Shown here piece by piece: positions 17,954 through 26,782 of a DNA stretch of 64,000 nucleotides. Position 1 is the stretch's first letter; every line of letters begins with the position of its first letter. This DNA is from an uncultured Eubacteriales bacterium. GTDB taxonomy: Bacteria > Bacillota > Clostridia > Christensenellales > Aristaeellaceae. Under the pieces are notes generated by a model. It saw nothing but the letters and a program-made list of their open reading frames with translations. It searched no databases and was not told where the DNA came from. The stretch spans positions 1 to 64,000 of the forward strand of contig CACYGY010000001.1 in NCBI GenBank assembly GCA_902774025.1. The letters run 5' to 3'. Made by a program: the position numbers and the translations under genes.

Positions 17954-18694
17954 ATGAATCGCAGTGAGTCTTTTGCCTCTGTGGATATCCATGCCGTCCA
18001 GTGTCATGTGTCCTGGGCTTCCCTGGAGGTCCGGGCGGACAATGTGCCGGAGATGCGTCTTCTGATCTCCGGTAGTGATGATGATGTCCGTGACCTGAAG
18101 ATTACCGTGGAGGAAGGCGTTCTCAGTATCGACCTGGGCATCCGGGAAAGGCTTCCCAACGTCATGGGACTGCAGTGGATGCAGATTGCCCTGCGGCTTC
18201 CCTCCTCATGGCGCGGCGGTCTCAGCCTGCATTCCGCCTCCGGACTTCTCAGCGTTTCCGGTGTCCAGGGTACGGATTTCGTCCTGGAGACCGTCTCCGG
18301 CATGGTGCGCATGGATCACACCCGGTCCATGACCAGCGTGGTGCGCACAGTCTCCGGCAGTCTCCTGATCACGGATCATACAACCCGGGTCTTCCGCACC
18401 TCCAATATTTCGGGCGCCAGCAGTATCCACCGTCTGAACGCGGAAAGCGTGCATATCACGCATGTGGCCGGCCAGACCGGTCTGGAAATGGCCTCGGTGC
18501 CCGCCACCATTGAGGGCACCTCCGTCTCCGGCGGGGTGGACCTGATCCTGCCCGCCGCCAGTGTGGATGCCGCCCTGAAGTCCGTCACCGGAAAGCTTGT
18601 GACGGAAGGCCTGGAGAACCGGGAAGGTGCCCCCTGCCGGATCCGCATGACCACAGTCACCGGCGGCCTGCGCGTCGTGGGCAGCCACACATAA
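17954..18694 (+). CDS. DUF4097-like beta-strand repeat protein
   Basis: A 246-residue protein dominated by short beta-strand repeats with the rhythm 'SVSG...L...' (for example SASGLLSVSG, TVSGMVRM, TVSGSLLI, SVSGGVDL, SVTGKLVT, TVTGGLRV). This is the pattern of DUF4097, putative beta-helical adhesin-like proteins found in Bacillota. There is no signal peptide or membrane segment, so it is probably cytoplasmic. The ATG at 17954 follows AGGAGGG. Earlier in-frame codons lack a site and would overlap the promoter. It precedes ybaB-recR, where dnaX is normally found. Function unknown. Confidence 0.7.
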   Translation: MNRSESFASVDIHAVQCHVSWASLEVRADNVPEMRLLISGSDDDVRDLKITVEEGVLSIDLGIRERLPNVMGLQWMQIALRLPSSWRGGLSLHSASGLLSVSGVQGTDFVLETVSGMVRMDHTRSMTSVVRTVSGSLLITDHTTRVFRTSNISGASSIHRLNAESVHITHVAGQTGLEMASVPATIEGTSVSGGVDLILPAASVDAALKSVTGKLVTEGLENREGAPCRIRMTTVTGGLRVVGSHT

Positions 18695-18715
18695 TACAGA
18701 AGGAGCGATGGAATC

Positions 18716-19066
18716 ATGGCCAGACAGCATTTCGGAGGATTTCCCAACAACAACATGCAGCAGATGATGAAACAGGTCCAGAAGATGCAGCAGCAGATGC
18801 AGGACGCCCAGAGTCAGCTGGAGGAGGAGACCTTTACCGCTGCCGCTGGCGGCGGCATGGTCACCCTTTCCATGAACGGACGCCGGGAAGTGCTCTCAGT
18901 GGAAATCAAGCCGGAATGCCTGGATCCGGATGATGTGGAAATGCTGCAGGACATGGTCAAGGCAGCCGTGAACGACTGCCTGAAGAAGATTGATGAGGCC
19001 TCTGAGGCTTCCATGGGCAGGATCGCCCCCGGTCTGGGCGGCATGGGACTGGGTGGGCTGTTCTGA
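18716..19066 (+). CDS. ybaB: YbaB/EbfC nucleoid-associated protein
   Basis: Small dimeric DNA-binding protein of 116 residues that coats the nucleoid. The N-terminal helix is Met/Gln-rich (NNNMQQMMKQVQKMQQQMQ). It is followed by the conserved AGGGMVTLSMNGRREVLSVEI and a glycine-rich end. It starts after AAGGAG and overlaps recR by one base (TGATG). This pair is conserved in bacteria, usually behind dnaX. Confidence 0.95.
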   Translation: MARQHFGGFPNNNMQQMMKQVQKMQQQMQDAQSQLEEETFTAAAGGGMVTLSMNGRREVLSVEIKPECLDPDDVEMLQDMVKAAVNDCLKKIDEASEASMGRIAPGLGGMGLGGLF

Positions 19067-19662
19067 TGGATCAGATTGAACCCATTGCCCGCATGATCTC
19101 CGCCCTCTCCCACCTGCCGGGCATCGGCCAGAAAAGCGCTCAGCGCCTGGCCTATCACATCGCCTCCATGCCCCTGGAAGAAGTGCGGGATCTGGCCACC
19201 AATCTCTGGCAGGGCCGCAAGGCTGTGCGTTACTGCAGCGTCTGCGGCAATTATTCCGTGGAGGACGAGTGCCAGATCTGCCGCACCAGCATGCGCCACA
19301 ACGGACAGATCTGCGTGGTCAGGGATCCCCGGGACGTCATGGCCATGGAACGGATGCATGACTACCAGGGCCTGTACCATGTGCTCCACGGCACCCTCTC
19401 CCCCATGGACGGGATCGGTCCCGGAGACATTCACATTCAGGAGCTCATGGACCGCCTTCAGGCAGGAGACACCCAGGAGGTGATCCTGGCCACCAGCCCC
19501 GATATTGAGGGAGAAGCAACCGCCAACTACCTTGCCCGCATCATCAAGCCCCTGGGCATCAGGGTGACCCGCATCGCTCACGGTCTGCCGGTGGGGCTGG
19601 ATCTGGAGTATGCGGACGAGGTAACCCTCTCCAGGGCCATGTCCGGCCGGAGAGAGATGTAA
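19066..19662 (+). CDS. recR: Recombination protein RecR
   Basis: RecR works with RecF and RecO to load RecA at gaps. The 198 residues show the helix-hairpin-helix (HLPGIGQKSAQRLAYH), the C4 zinc finger (CSVCGNYSVEDECQIC) and the Toprim domain (VVRDPRDVMAMER, DGIGPGDIHI). Length and domain order are normal. Its start overlaps the ybaB stop, giving translational coupling. Confidence 0.97.
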   Translation: MDQIEPIARMISALSHLPGIGQKSAQRLAYHIASMPLEEVRDLATNLWQGRKAVRYCSVCGNYSVEDECQICRTSMRHNGQICVVRDPRDVMAMERMHDYQGLYHVLHGTLSPMDGIGPGDIHIQELMDRLQAGDTQEVILATSPDIEGEATANYLARIIKPLGIRVTRIAHGLPVGLDLEYADEVTLSRAMSGRREM

Positions 19663-19701
19663 TCTCCCTCCGCGCGAATTCAGTCAAGAGGTGAATTTTC
19701 C

Positions 19702-20853
19702 GTGTTCAGGCGTTCTTTGGCTCTCCTCCTCACGCTTCTCCTGACCCTGGGCGCCGTGCACGCCCTGAGTGAAGAGGATGACGTGGATACGGAGGATATT
19801 TCCCAGGTCAGTGCCGATGTAGTCCAGCAGATTGAGGAACTGGACGCCATTGAGGACGAGGAGCCTGTATATATCCAGGGTGCCTCCTACCATGAAAGGG
19901 ACAGGGAGGAGTTTACCCGTTCCTCCCCTGCCCTTTATACCGCCAAGACCACCAAGGGCACCTACATCTATTCCGACCGCTCCGTCTCCTCTCCCCGTCT
20001 GGTGAGCAGGGACAATACCAGCCGGGTGGATGTGCTGTATGTGGGCGTCAACTGGTGCGTGGTGCGCCTGGATGACAAGATCGGGTATATCAAGCGGGAA
20101 AAGCTCGCTGCGGTCACGCCCCTGGATCCCGTCAACACGCCTCCCTACGGCACGCAGAAAGCCAGTTATATCGCCCTGACCGCAACGGACTGCCATGTGC
20201 GCAAATCCATGAGCGATCAGGATGACAGCTGGGTCGTCCTGAAGCCGGATACCCGTCTGAGCATCTGGCGTTTTCAGAACGGATGGGCCATTGTCATCTA
20301 CATGCGCAATTACGGATATGTGCATATTTCCGAGCTGAAAAACCTGATTCCCGTGTCCCCCACGGACACACCCCTGTCCCCGGATACCCCCATCGCGGCC
20401 TATACTTCCTTTTATAAAATGGTGGACACGGAGGCCAACATCGGCCGCATTCACAACATCGGGCATGCCGCTGCACGGCTCTGCCGGACGCTCGCGCCGG
20501 GTGAGTCCCTGAACTACAATCAGCAGATCGGCCCCTTCAATCCCAAGAACGGCTATCAGAAGGCCCCCGTGCTGGTGGAGGGCAAGACCGTGCTGGGCTC
20601 CGGAGGCGGCGTCTGTCAGGTATCCTCCACCCTCTATAACGCCCTGCTTCAGCTGCCGGGCATTACCATTCTTCAGCGCAGACCCCACGGTCCCAGCGGT
20701 GCCTCCTACCTGCCCCACGGCGTGGACGCGGCCTCCGGCGGCGGTACAAACCTGAATCTGCGCTTCCGCAACGATTATCCCTTCCCCATCCGCATTGACA
20801 TGCATTCGGAGGGAGACGGCGCCCTTTACGTGTCCCTCTACCGGGCGGATTAA
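19702..20853 (+). CDS. Exported SH3-like/VanW-domain protein
   Basis: Predicted secreted cell-envelope protein of 383 residues. A signal peptide (about 1-22, ending VHA) is followed by an acidic stretch, two bacterial SH3-like segments (about 75-130 and 150-215) and a C-terminal VanW domain. The VanW signature GGGVCQVSSTLYNALLQ is clear. VanW domains are found in vancomycin-resistance clusters and in many cell-wall proteins, but their activity is unproven. The SH3 parts suggest peptidoglycan binding. The start is GTG at 19702 after AGAGGTG. It follows recR by 39 bases and ends at a strong terminator. Confidence 0.8.
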   Translation: MFRRSLALLLTLLLTLGAVHALSEEDDVDTEDISQVSADVVQQIEELDAIEDEEPVYIQGASYHERDREEFTRSSPALYTAKTTKGTYIYSDRSVSSPRLVSRDNTSRVDVLYVGVNWCVVRLDDKIGYIKREKLAAVTPLDPVNTPPYGTQKASYIALTATDCHVRKSMSDQDDSWVVLKPDTRLSIWRFQNGWAIVIYMRNYGYVHISELKNLIPVSPTDTPLSPDTPIAAYTSFYKMVDTEANIGRIHNIGHAAARLCRTLAPGESLNYNQQIGPFNPKNGYQKAPVLVEGKTVLGSGGGVCQVSSTLYNALLQLPGITILQRRPHGPSGASYLPHGVDAASGGGTNLNLRFRNDYPFPIRIDMHSEGDGALYVSLYRAD

Positions 20854-20885
20854 CCCGGGACTTCCTGCTCATCGGTCTCTTGCGT

Positions 20886-20913
20886 GTCCCGCATTGCATT
20901 GCGGGACATTTTT
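20886..20913 (+). terminator. Terminator after the VanW gene
   Basis: An 8-bp perfect stem GTCCCGCA/TGCGGGAC with a 6-base loop (TTGCAT) is followed by ATTTTT. The loop is at the same time the -35 box of the next promoter. Confidence 0.8.
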
Positions 20914-20922
20914 CTGTACAAT
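20894..20922 (+). promoter_or_regulatory. Promoter of galM, overlapping the upstream terminator
   Basis: TTGCAT (20894-20899, in the terminator loop) and TACAAT (20917-20922) are 17 bases apart. Transcription should start near 20929, just before AAGGAGG at 20937. Confidence 0.65.
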
Positions 20923-20952
20923 GCAGACAAATCCTGAAGGAGGTCCTGAACC

Positions 20953-22020
20953 ATGTCCATTCGCAAGACTCCCTTTGGCCGGCTGCCTCAGGGACATGAA
21001 GTTACACTCTATACCATGGTCAATGCCCATGGCGCGTCCGTGTCCATGATCGACTATGGCGCCATTGTCACCTCCATCCTGGTCCCGGACCGGAATGGAA
21101 AGATGGGCGATGTCTGTCTGGGCTTTGACCGTCTCGATGCCTATCTGGCCGGACACGGCAGCATGGGCGACACCATCGGCCGGTACGGCAACCGGATCTG
21201 CAAGGGCCTTCTGACCGTGGATCAGACGACCTACCAGCTGGCCTGCAACGACCATGGAATCAACCATCTCCATGGCGGCAATGAGGGCTTCAACCGCAAG
21301 ATCTGGGACGTGAAAACCGTGGAGGAGGAACACAGGGACGCCCTGGTCTTCCACGTCATCAGCCCCGACGGGGATGAAAACTATCCCGGCACCCTGGATG
21401 TCACGGTGACCTATTCCTGGGATGACGACTGCAATCTGGGCATCCGCTATCAGGCGTGCACCGACGAAACCACCGTCTGCAATATGACCAATCACGCCTA
21501 TTTCAACCTGGCCGGACATGACAGCGGGGACATCCGCACTCACAGGGTGCGCATTGAATCCGACCTGGTCACCGCCGTCAACGCCGAACTGATCCCCACC
21601 GGGGATTATTTCCCGGTAGCGGGCACACCCCTGCAGCTGGACGGCTCCTTTACCCTCGGGGAAGGTCTGGACCGGATCTCTGAGTGCCAGTCCATGCAGT
21701 TTGCCGGCGGGTATGATCACAATTTCGTCCTGCGCAAAGGCTCAGCCATGGGGCTCGCGGCCTGCGTGGAGGAGGAGAAGACGGGCCGCCACATGCTGGT
21801 CTTTACGGATCAGCCCGGCGTGCAGCTCTATACAGCCTGCACCACCCATCTGGAAGGCGCCAAGGGCGGACATGTCTACGGGCATTTCTGCGGACTGTGT
21901 CTGGAGACTCAGCATTATCCCGACAGTCCCAATCATCCCAACTTCCCATCCACCCTGCTCAGACCCGGGGAAGTCTATGACACCTCCACCATCTATTCCT
22001 TCAGAACAATGAAAGCCTGA
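20953..22020 (+). CDS. galM: Aldose 1-epimerase (mutarotase)
   Basis: Interconverts alpha and beta anomers of glucose or galactose in the cytoplasm. At 355 residues it has family length. The catalytic histidine region is CNMTNHAYFNLAG and the catalytic glutamate is in CLETQHYPDSPNHPNFPS. GRYGNRI and NHLHGG are also typical. It stands alone between its own promoter and a terminator shared with the convergent peptide operon. No galK or galT is adjacent. Confidence 0.93.
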   Translation: MSIRKTPFGRLPQGHEVTLYTMVNAHGASVSMIDYGAIVTSILVPDRNGKMGDVCLGFDRLDAYLAGHGSMGDTIGRYGNRICKGLLTVDQTTYQLACNDHGINHLHGGNEGFNRKIWDVKTVEEEHRDALVFHVISPDGDENYPGTLDVTVTYSWDDDCNLGIRYQACTDETTVCNMTNHAYFNLAGHDSGDIRTHRVRIESDLVTAVNAELIPTGDYFPVAGTPLQLDGSFTLGEGLDRISECQSMQFAGGYDHNFVLRKGSAMGLAACVEEEKTGRHMLVFTDQPGVQLYTACTTHLEGAKGGHVYGHFCGLCLETQHYPDSPNHPNFPSTLLRPGEVYDTSTIYSFRTMKA

Positions 22021-22033
22021 GACGCTCTGTAAG

Positions 22034-22074
22034 AACAGCTCCCGCGGGGCCCTGAGAACCCCGCGGGAGCTGTT
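22034..22074. terminator. Bidirectional terminator between galM and the peptide operon
   Basis: A 16-bp perfect inverted repeat (22034-22049 with 22059-22074, GC-rich core) encloses a 9-base loop between two convergent genes. T-runs are short on both sides, but the stem is very stable. Confidence 0.8.
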
Positions 22075-22103
22075 TGATTCGTATGACGGAAAAGGGATCC
22101 GTA

Positions 22104-23063
22104 TCAGGCCTGCCCCGGTCCTCTGCCTTCCGCCTGACAGTATCCCCGCAGAACCGCCCGGGCGCTCGCCACATCCTCCACGGCAAGCCCGAGGGCGTCA
22201 AACACCGTAATATCCTCGTCCCGGGTCCGCCCCGGAACACGGCCCGTCAGCAGCCCCCCCACGGAGCCCAGAACATGATCCTCCCCGATCATCCCTTCCT
22301 GCAGAGGGATCAGATATTCCCCGCTCTCTCTGCGGCAGGCCGGCACATGATCCGCGTACAGACGGGCTGCGGCAATCAGATCAGAGGCCACCTCCCGTGT
22401 GACGGGGGTAAAGGTGCCCACTGCATTCACATGAGTGCCCGGCTTCACCATATCTCTGCTCAGGAAAGGCTCTCTGGAAGGGGTCAGCGTACAGATGATA
22501 TCCGCATCCCTGACCGCTTCCCTGACGCTGCCGCATACGGATACCTGAAGGCCACTGACCTCCTCCGCGAACTGTCTGGCCGCATCCGGACGGATGTCAT
22601 ACACACAGACTCTGTCGACGGGGCGGATCAGGCGGATCGCCGCAAGGTGGGAGCGGGCCTGAGCGCCGGCGCCGATGAGGGCAAGGACATGCGCGTCCTT
22701 CCTGGCCAGCAAATCCGTTGCCACGGCACTGACGCACCCGGTCCGGATCTCCGTGACGGAACCGGCTTCCACCAGTGCCGTCACGGTGGAATGCTCTGCC
22801 TCAAAGAGAATGACATACCCGATATGGGAGGGATAGGCCGTGCCCATGTTGGGGGCGTAGGCAGCGATCACCTTCGCGCCGTAAGCATCCCCCACCCAGG
22901 CAGGCATGAAACCCAGAACCGCGGTATTGGGCATGGAACAGATCAGGCGCTGGGGCATTTCACACCGGCCTTCCTCAAGGTCCGCAAGAATCCCCCGCAT
23001 CACCTTCATGCACACCTCCGGCGTCAGAATGCGCCGGACTTCCTTTTCCTCAAGAACAACCAT
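22104..23063 (-). CDS. Ornithine cyclodeaminase/mu-crystallin family enzyme
   Basis: NAD(P)-dependent enzyme of 319 residues. The Rossmann motif is IGAGAQARSHLAA and the substrate-side arginine/lysine region is conserved (EAGSVTEIRTGCVSAVAT). The family includes ornithine cyclodeaminase, ketimine reductase, alanine dehydrogenase and opine-type enzymes, so the substrate is open. The ATG at 23063 is 5 bases after GGAGGGG. An ATG at 23084 overlapping the upstream stop has no such site. It is the last gene of the ten-gene peptide operon, which suggests it handles an amino acid or imine released from the imported peptide (inference). Confidence 0.85.
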   Translation of the reverse strand: MVVLEEKEVRRILTPEVCMKVMRGILADLEEGRCEMPQRLICSMPNTAVLGFMPAWVGDAYGAKVIAAYAPNMGTAYPSHIGYVILFEAEHSTVTALVEAGSVTEIRTGCVSAVATDLLARKDAHVLALIGAGAQARSHLAAIRLIRPVDRVCVYDIRPDAARQFAEEVSGLQVSVCGSVREAVRDADIICTLTPSREPFLSRDMVKPGTHVNAVGTFTPVTREVASDLIAAARLYADHVPACRRESGEYLIPLQEGMIGEDHVLGSVGGLLTGRVPGRTRDEDITVFDALGLAVEDVASARAVLRGYCQAEGRGPGQA

Positions 23064-23080
23064 CCGAACCCCTCCGATCC

Positions 23081-24424
23081 TCATGTGGCAAAACGCAGTC
23101 CCCGCAGCAGGGCGGAAGGGCTGCCCACGCAGTAGTTCCGAAAATAGAAATCATCAAAATCCAGATCATCCGCTACGGCTTCCACCGCGCCGAACAGTTC
23201 CCGGAGATGACCGGCCACCGTCATCTGGGAAACGGAGCCCACAGCCTCCCCGTTCCGGACGTAAAAACCGCCGCAGGGCACGGAGAACAGGCCTGAGGCC
23301 ACGTTGACGGAATGGAACAGGTCCAGGGAATAGGTCAGCACAATCCCTGTGCCCATGCGCGCCACGAGCCCCTCCAGACTCTCCCGCTCATCCGGTCTGA
23401 GATACACAAAGCCCGGCACCGTCGTCACCGCGATGGGCACATTCCCGGTCATAACGGGAATCCGTCCGGCGCATCCGTTGGATTCCTTCCCGTCCTTCGC
23501 CCCGGAGGACAGGGTATACATGGGCTCACGGAGGATTCCCTCCCTGACCAGAACCGTTCTTTCCACCCTTGTGCCTTCGCTGTCCACCGGCCAGCTCTTG
23601 CCCGACAGGGGATGGGACGGCGCATTCAGGATTTCCACTGCTCGGCTTCCGATCCTCTCCCCCGGACGGAAGCATGAGCTGCCGCCCTGCATGGCCTCCG
23701 CGGACAGACTCCGCCAGGCCGTCATGAGGATATTCCGGAGGACCTGTCCGGTCATGACACAGTCATGACTGCCGCCCGGAACCGTAACCGGCCTGAGGCC
23801 ATGGCCGTCGGTCAGATCGCACAGTCTCCGGATCTTCCCTCCGAAGGCCTCCGGATCCAGCCCGGACAGGCTGCGGGCGCTGACGCCGTTTTCCGCCTCC
23901 GCGTCCTGCATGCCGCTGCGCGGCAGGGCGGCCACGGCGCTGAGCTCCGCCCAGGACCTCCCGCTGGCCGCGTCCAGTCCCCGGGAATTCAACGTGCGGC
24001 TTTCCCGCCGGGTCACACGCACATGCAGCTGGCGGATCTGCAGTCCCTCCATGGCCTTTTCCGCCCGTGCCCCGCAGTCCAGCATGTCCCGGATGCTCTC
24101 CTCTCCGGCCATATCCATGTCCCGGAAGACATCCGCATCCCGGAGAAGGGGAGGCGTTTTTCCGGATACAAGCCGGGCCTGATCCGAGGCCGCCTTCAGG
24201 AGAAGACTTTCCTCTCCCTCGCCCCGCTCCGTGTAAACCATGCCCAGACTCTCCGAGCCGGCACGCACATAATACCGGGTCTGGTCAAAGGAGGATGAGG
24301 AAATGGCTTCCCCGTTTTTCACCGTGAGGTCCGTGCACCGGATTCTCTCCGCGTTCACCTCAGCCAGGCGGACGCCCTCCGGCAGATGTTCCATGGCCCG
24401 AAGCCAGCCGTCCATCCGGATCAC
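23081..24424 (-). CDS. pmbA: TldE/PmbA-type peptidase subunit
   Basis: Partner subunit of the TldD/TldE peptidase, 447 residues. It lacks the metal-binding HExxxH of TldD, as expected for TldE, and keeps the family C-terminal part (PCGGFYVRNGEAVGSVSQMTVAG). In E. coli TldD/E degrades unfolded peptides and matures microcin B17. The GTG start at 24424 overlaps the tldD stop (GTGA), so the two are coupled, consistent with an obligate heterodimer. It is more diverged than the TldD copy. Confidence 0.87.
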   Translation of the reverse strand: MIRMDGWLRAMEHLPEGVRLAEVNAERIRCTDLTVKNGEAISSSSFDQTRYYVRAGSESLGMVYTERGEGEESLLLKAASDQARLVSGKTPPLLRDADVFRDMDMAGEESIRDMLDCGARAEKAMEGLQIRQLHVRVTRRESRTLNSRGLDAASGRSWAELSAVAALPRSGMQDAEAENGVSARSLSGLDPEAFGGKIRRLCDLTDGHGLRPVTVPGGSHDCVMTGQVLRNILMTAWRSLSAEAMQGGSSCFRPGERIGSRAVEILNAPSHPLSGKSWPVDSEGTRVERTVLVREGILREPMYTLSSGAKDGKESNGCAGRIPVMTGNVPIAVTTVPGFVYLRPDERESLEGLVARMGTGIVLTYSLDLFHSVNVASGLFSVPCGGFYVRNGEAVGSVSQMTVAGHLRELFGAVEAVADDLDFDDFYFRNYCVGSPSALLRGLRFAT

Positions 24425-25809
24425 AGCTTTTCCCCCTTTCCCCCCACCACCATCTCCGAGATCCGCATTCTGGGCCCTGAGGTGGTGGTGGCGATGAAGC
24501 CGGAATCCGCACCGCAGAAGGAGCCTTCTCCTTCCTCCGCCACGAATTTCCTGCCAACCCGGTCAATCTTTTTCATGGTCTCATCCCCCCGGCCCACCAG
24601 GATGGCGCCCCGGACCCTCGGTCCGATCTGTCCGTTGCGGATCCAGTAGGCCGCGGAAGCCAGAAGCGTAAACTCCCTTCCTCCCGTGCCGCCGCCGATC
24701 TCCGTGACATACAGTCCTTCCTCCAGGTCCCGGATCATGGCATCGTCATCATCCTCTCCCGCGGCCAGATAGGTGTTGCTCATCCGGGGACCCGGCGCAT
24801 GGGTGTAATCCTGCCTCCGTCCGCTGCCCGTCCTGTCCAGGCCCAGACGCCTGGCGCCCAGCCGGTCCGCCATGAATCCCCGGAGCACGCCCTTCTCAAT
24901 GAGCACGTTCTTTCTCCGGAACATGCCTTCATCATCGAAAACGGAAGAACCGTACATGCCGGGCATGGTGCCGTCATCCACCAGGGTTACCCCGGGACTG
25001 GCCACCTGCTCTCCCCGCCTGTCCCAGAACCATCCGCCTTCCTGCAGCGTCCTCGCCTCCAGCTGATGCCCGCAGGCCTCGTGGAAGAAAGTGCCACTGC
25101 AGCTCCCCGCCTCCAGGACCACCGGCACCCGGCAGCTGGGGGCCTCCGGCGCGCCTATGGACTCCCGCAGGCGGAAAATGGCCGTCCCCAGTCTTTCCAG
25201 ATACTTCCCGTCCTCAAAGGCCTCCATGCCGGCAGCCGCGCAGTATTCGGAAAAGGCGCTGGCGCTCTCCCCGTCCTTCTCCACCACGGGAATGAACCGC
25301 ATGCGGGTGGTGACCCGGCGGTCCCGGACATCCACACCCTCGCTGTTGAGGATATGGACATGCTGATCCCGTTCGGACCAGGTATTCCGGCAAGCACGGA
25401 CAAAGGCTTCGGACCGGGCCTTCCGGTCTGCCTCCCGGAGCAGGTCCACCTTTTTCCGGATATCCGTCTGTCCCGGCTGAATCCGGACAGGACAGGGGTC
25501 TTCCCCGGCGTCCGTATGAAAGCAGGTCCGCAGGCCTCCGGAATCCCGGGCACCCAGAAGGGTCAGAGCATCTTCGGCTGACCTGTACAGGGCTGCGTCC
25601 GAAAGGTCATTGAAATAGACATAGACGCCCTTTCCGCCCCTCAGAAGATACAGACCGGCTCCGCAGGCCCTGAGCCTGGAAATCTGATCCACCTGCCCGC
25701 TGTACTCCACGGACAAATCTTCCCGGTCCTCCAGGAACAGTTCCGCGAAATCCGCGCCTCCCGCAAGCACATGATCGAAGAGTTTTTCCGCCCTCTCCCG
25801 GCTGATCAC
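24421..25809 (-). CDS. tldD: TldD metallopeptidase
   Basis: Catalytic subunit of the TldD/TldE zinc protease, 462 residues. The zinc motif HEACGH (HExxxH) lies near residue 240 in GTFFHEACGHQLEA. The conserved DDEGMFRRKNVLIEKGVLRGFM and the C-terminal glycine-rich GGGTGGREFTLLASAAYW are present. The start is GTG at 25809 after GAGGG. An overlapping ATG is in a frame that stops at once. It lies 16 bases behind the peptide transporter ATPase, so substrate import and cleavage are encoded on one transcript. Confidence 0.93.
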   Translation of the reverse strand: MISRERAEKLFDHVLAGGADFAELFLEDREDLSVEYSGQVDQISRLRACGAGLYLLRGGKGVYVYFNDLSDAALYRSAEDALTLLGARDSGGLRTCFHTDAGEDPCPVRIQPGQTDIRKKVDLLREADRKARSEAFVRACRNTWSERDQHVHILNSEGVDVRDRRVTTRMRFIPVVEKDGESASAFSEYCAAAGMEAFEDGKYLERLGTAIFRLRESIGAPEAPSCRVPVVLEAGSCSGTFFHEACGHQLEARTLQEGGWFWDRRGEQVASPGVTLVDDGTMPGMYGSSVFDDEGMFRRKNVLIEKGVLRGFMADRLGARRLGLDRTGSGRRQDYTHAPGPRMSNTYLAAGEDDDDAMIRDLEEGLYVTEIGGGTGGREFTLLASAAYWIRNGQIGPRVRGAILVGRGDETMKKIDRVGRKFVAEEGEGSFCGADSGFIATTTSGPRMRISEMVVGGKGEKL

Positions 25810-25825
25810 ATGGCATCCCTCTTTT

Positions 25826-26782
25826 CTATACCCGGTGGCAGGCCGCGAAATGGCCCTTCTCCACCTCCCGGAGCTCCGGGCAGCTGTCGTGGCATTTTGC
25901 GTCCGCCCTGGGGCAGCGTCCCGCGAAGGGACAGCCCTTCCCCAGGTTCACGGGGCTGGGAATATCCCCCCTGAGCAGAATCCGCTTCCGCTTCGCCTCC
26001 ACCTCCGGATCCGGAATGGGAATGGCGGAAAGAAGTGCCTCCGTATAGGGATGGCAGTGACGGGCATAGAGTGTCTCCGCCCCGGCCATCTCCACAATGG
26101 AGCCCAGGTACATCACCGCAATCCGGTCCGAGATAGCCTTCACCATGGACAGGTCGTGGGTGATGAACAGGTAGGCCATGCCCGTTTCCTGCTGAAGGCG
26201 CATCAGAAGATTGATGATCTGCGCCTGAATGGACACGTCCAGGGCTGAAATGGGCTCATCGCACACCAGAACCCGCGGCTCCACCGCCAGTGCCCGGGCA
26301 ATGCCGATGCGCTGCCGCTGGCCCCCGGAGAACTCATGGGGAAACCGGTTGGCATGCTCCCGGTTCAGCCCCACCATCTGCAGAAGCTCCAGAATCCTTT
26401 CCCGCCGCTCCCTGCCCCTGTAAAGGCCATGAATGTCCAGTCCCTCCCCGATGCTGGTGCTCACCACCGAGAGAGGATCCAGGGAGGCGTAGGGATCCTG
26501 ATAGATCATCTGCACATCCTTGTGGTAATGGAGGTTCTCCTTCCGGTTCTGGGTCCATATGTCCTTCCCCTCAAAAAGGATCCGCCCGCTGTCCGGCCTG
26601 TACAGCTTCACCAGTGTCCGGCCCAGGGTGGTCTTTCCGCACCCGCTCTCCCCCACAAGTCCCAGGGTTTCCCCGGCGTGCAGCTTCAGATTCACGCCGC
26701 CCACCGCGGTCAGGGTGCCGCGTCCCCGGATTTCAAAGGTTTTCCGCAGATCCTGCGTTTCAAGAAGCACCTTCCTCTCCAT
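25826..26782 (-). CDS. oppF: Oligopeptide ABC transporter ATP-binding protein (OppF-like)
   Basis: Second ATPase of the peptide importer, 318 residues. Walker A is GESGCGKTT, the signature is FSGGQRQRIGIARALA and Walker B is VLVCDEPISALD. The C-terminal oligopeptide/dipeptide extension carries a Cys-rich motif (GCPFAGRCPRADAKCHDSCPE) that binds an iron-sulfur cluster in related proteins. The ATG at 26782 follows AAAGGAGG. The frame is open further upstream inside oppD but that part is not protein-like. It overlaps oppD by 23 bases. Confidence 0.92.
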   Translation of the reverse strand: MERKVLLETQDLRKTFEIRGRGTLTAVGGVNLKLHAGETLGLVGESGCGKTTLGRTLVKLYRPDSGRILFEGKDIWTQNRKENLHYHKDVQMIYQDPYASLDPLSVVSTSIGEGLDIHGLYRGRERRERILELLQMVGLNREHANRFPHEFSGGQRQRIGIARALAVEPRVLVCDEPISALDVSIQAQIINLLMRLQQETGMAYLFITHDLSMVKAISDRIAVMYLGSIVEMAGAETLYARHCHPYTEALLSAIPIPDPEVEAKRKRILLRGDIPSPVNLGKGCPFAGRCPRADAKCHDSCPELREVEKGHFAACHRV

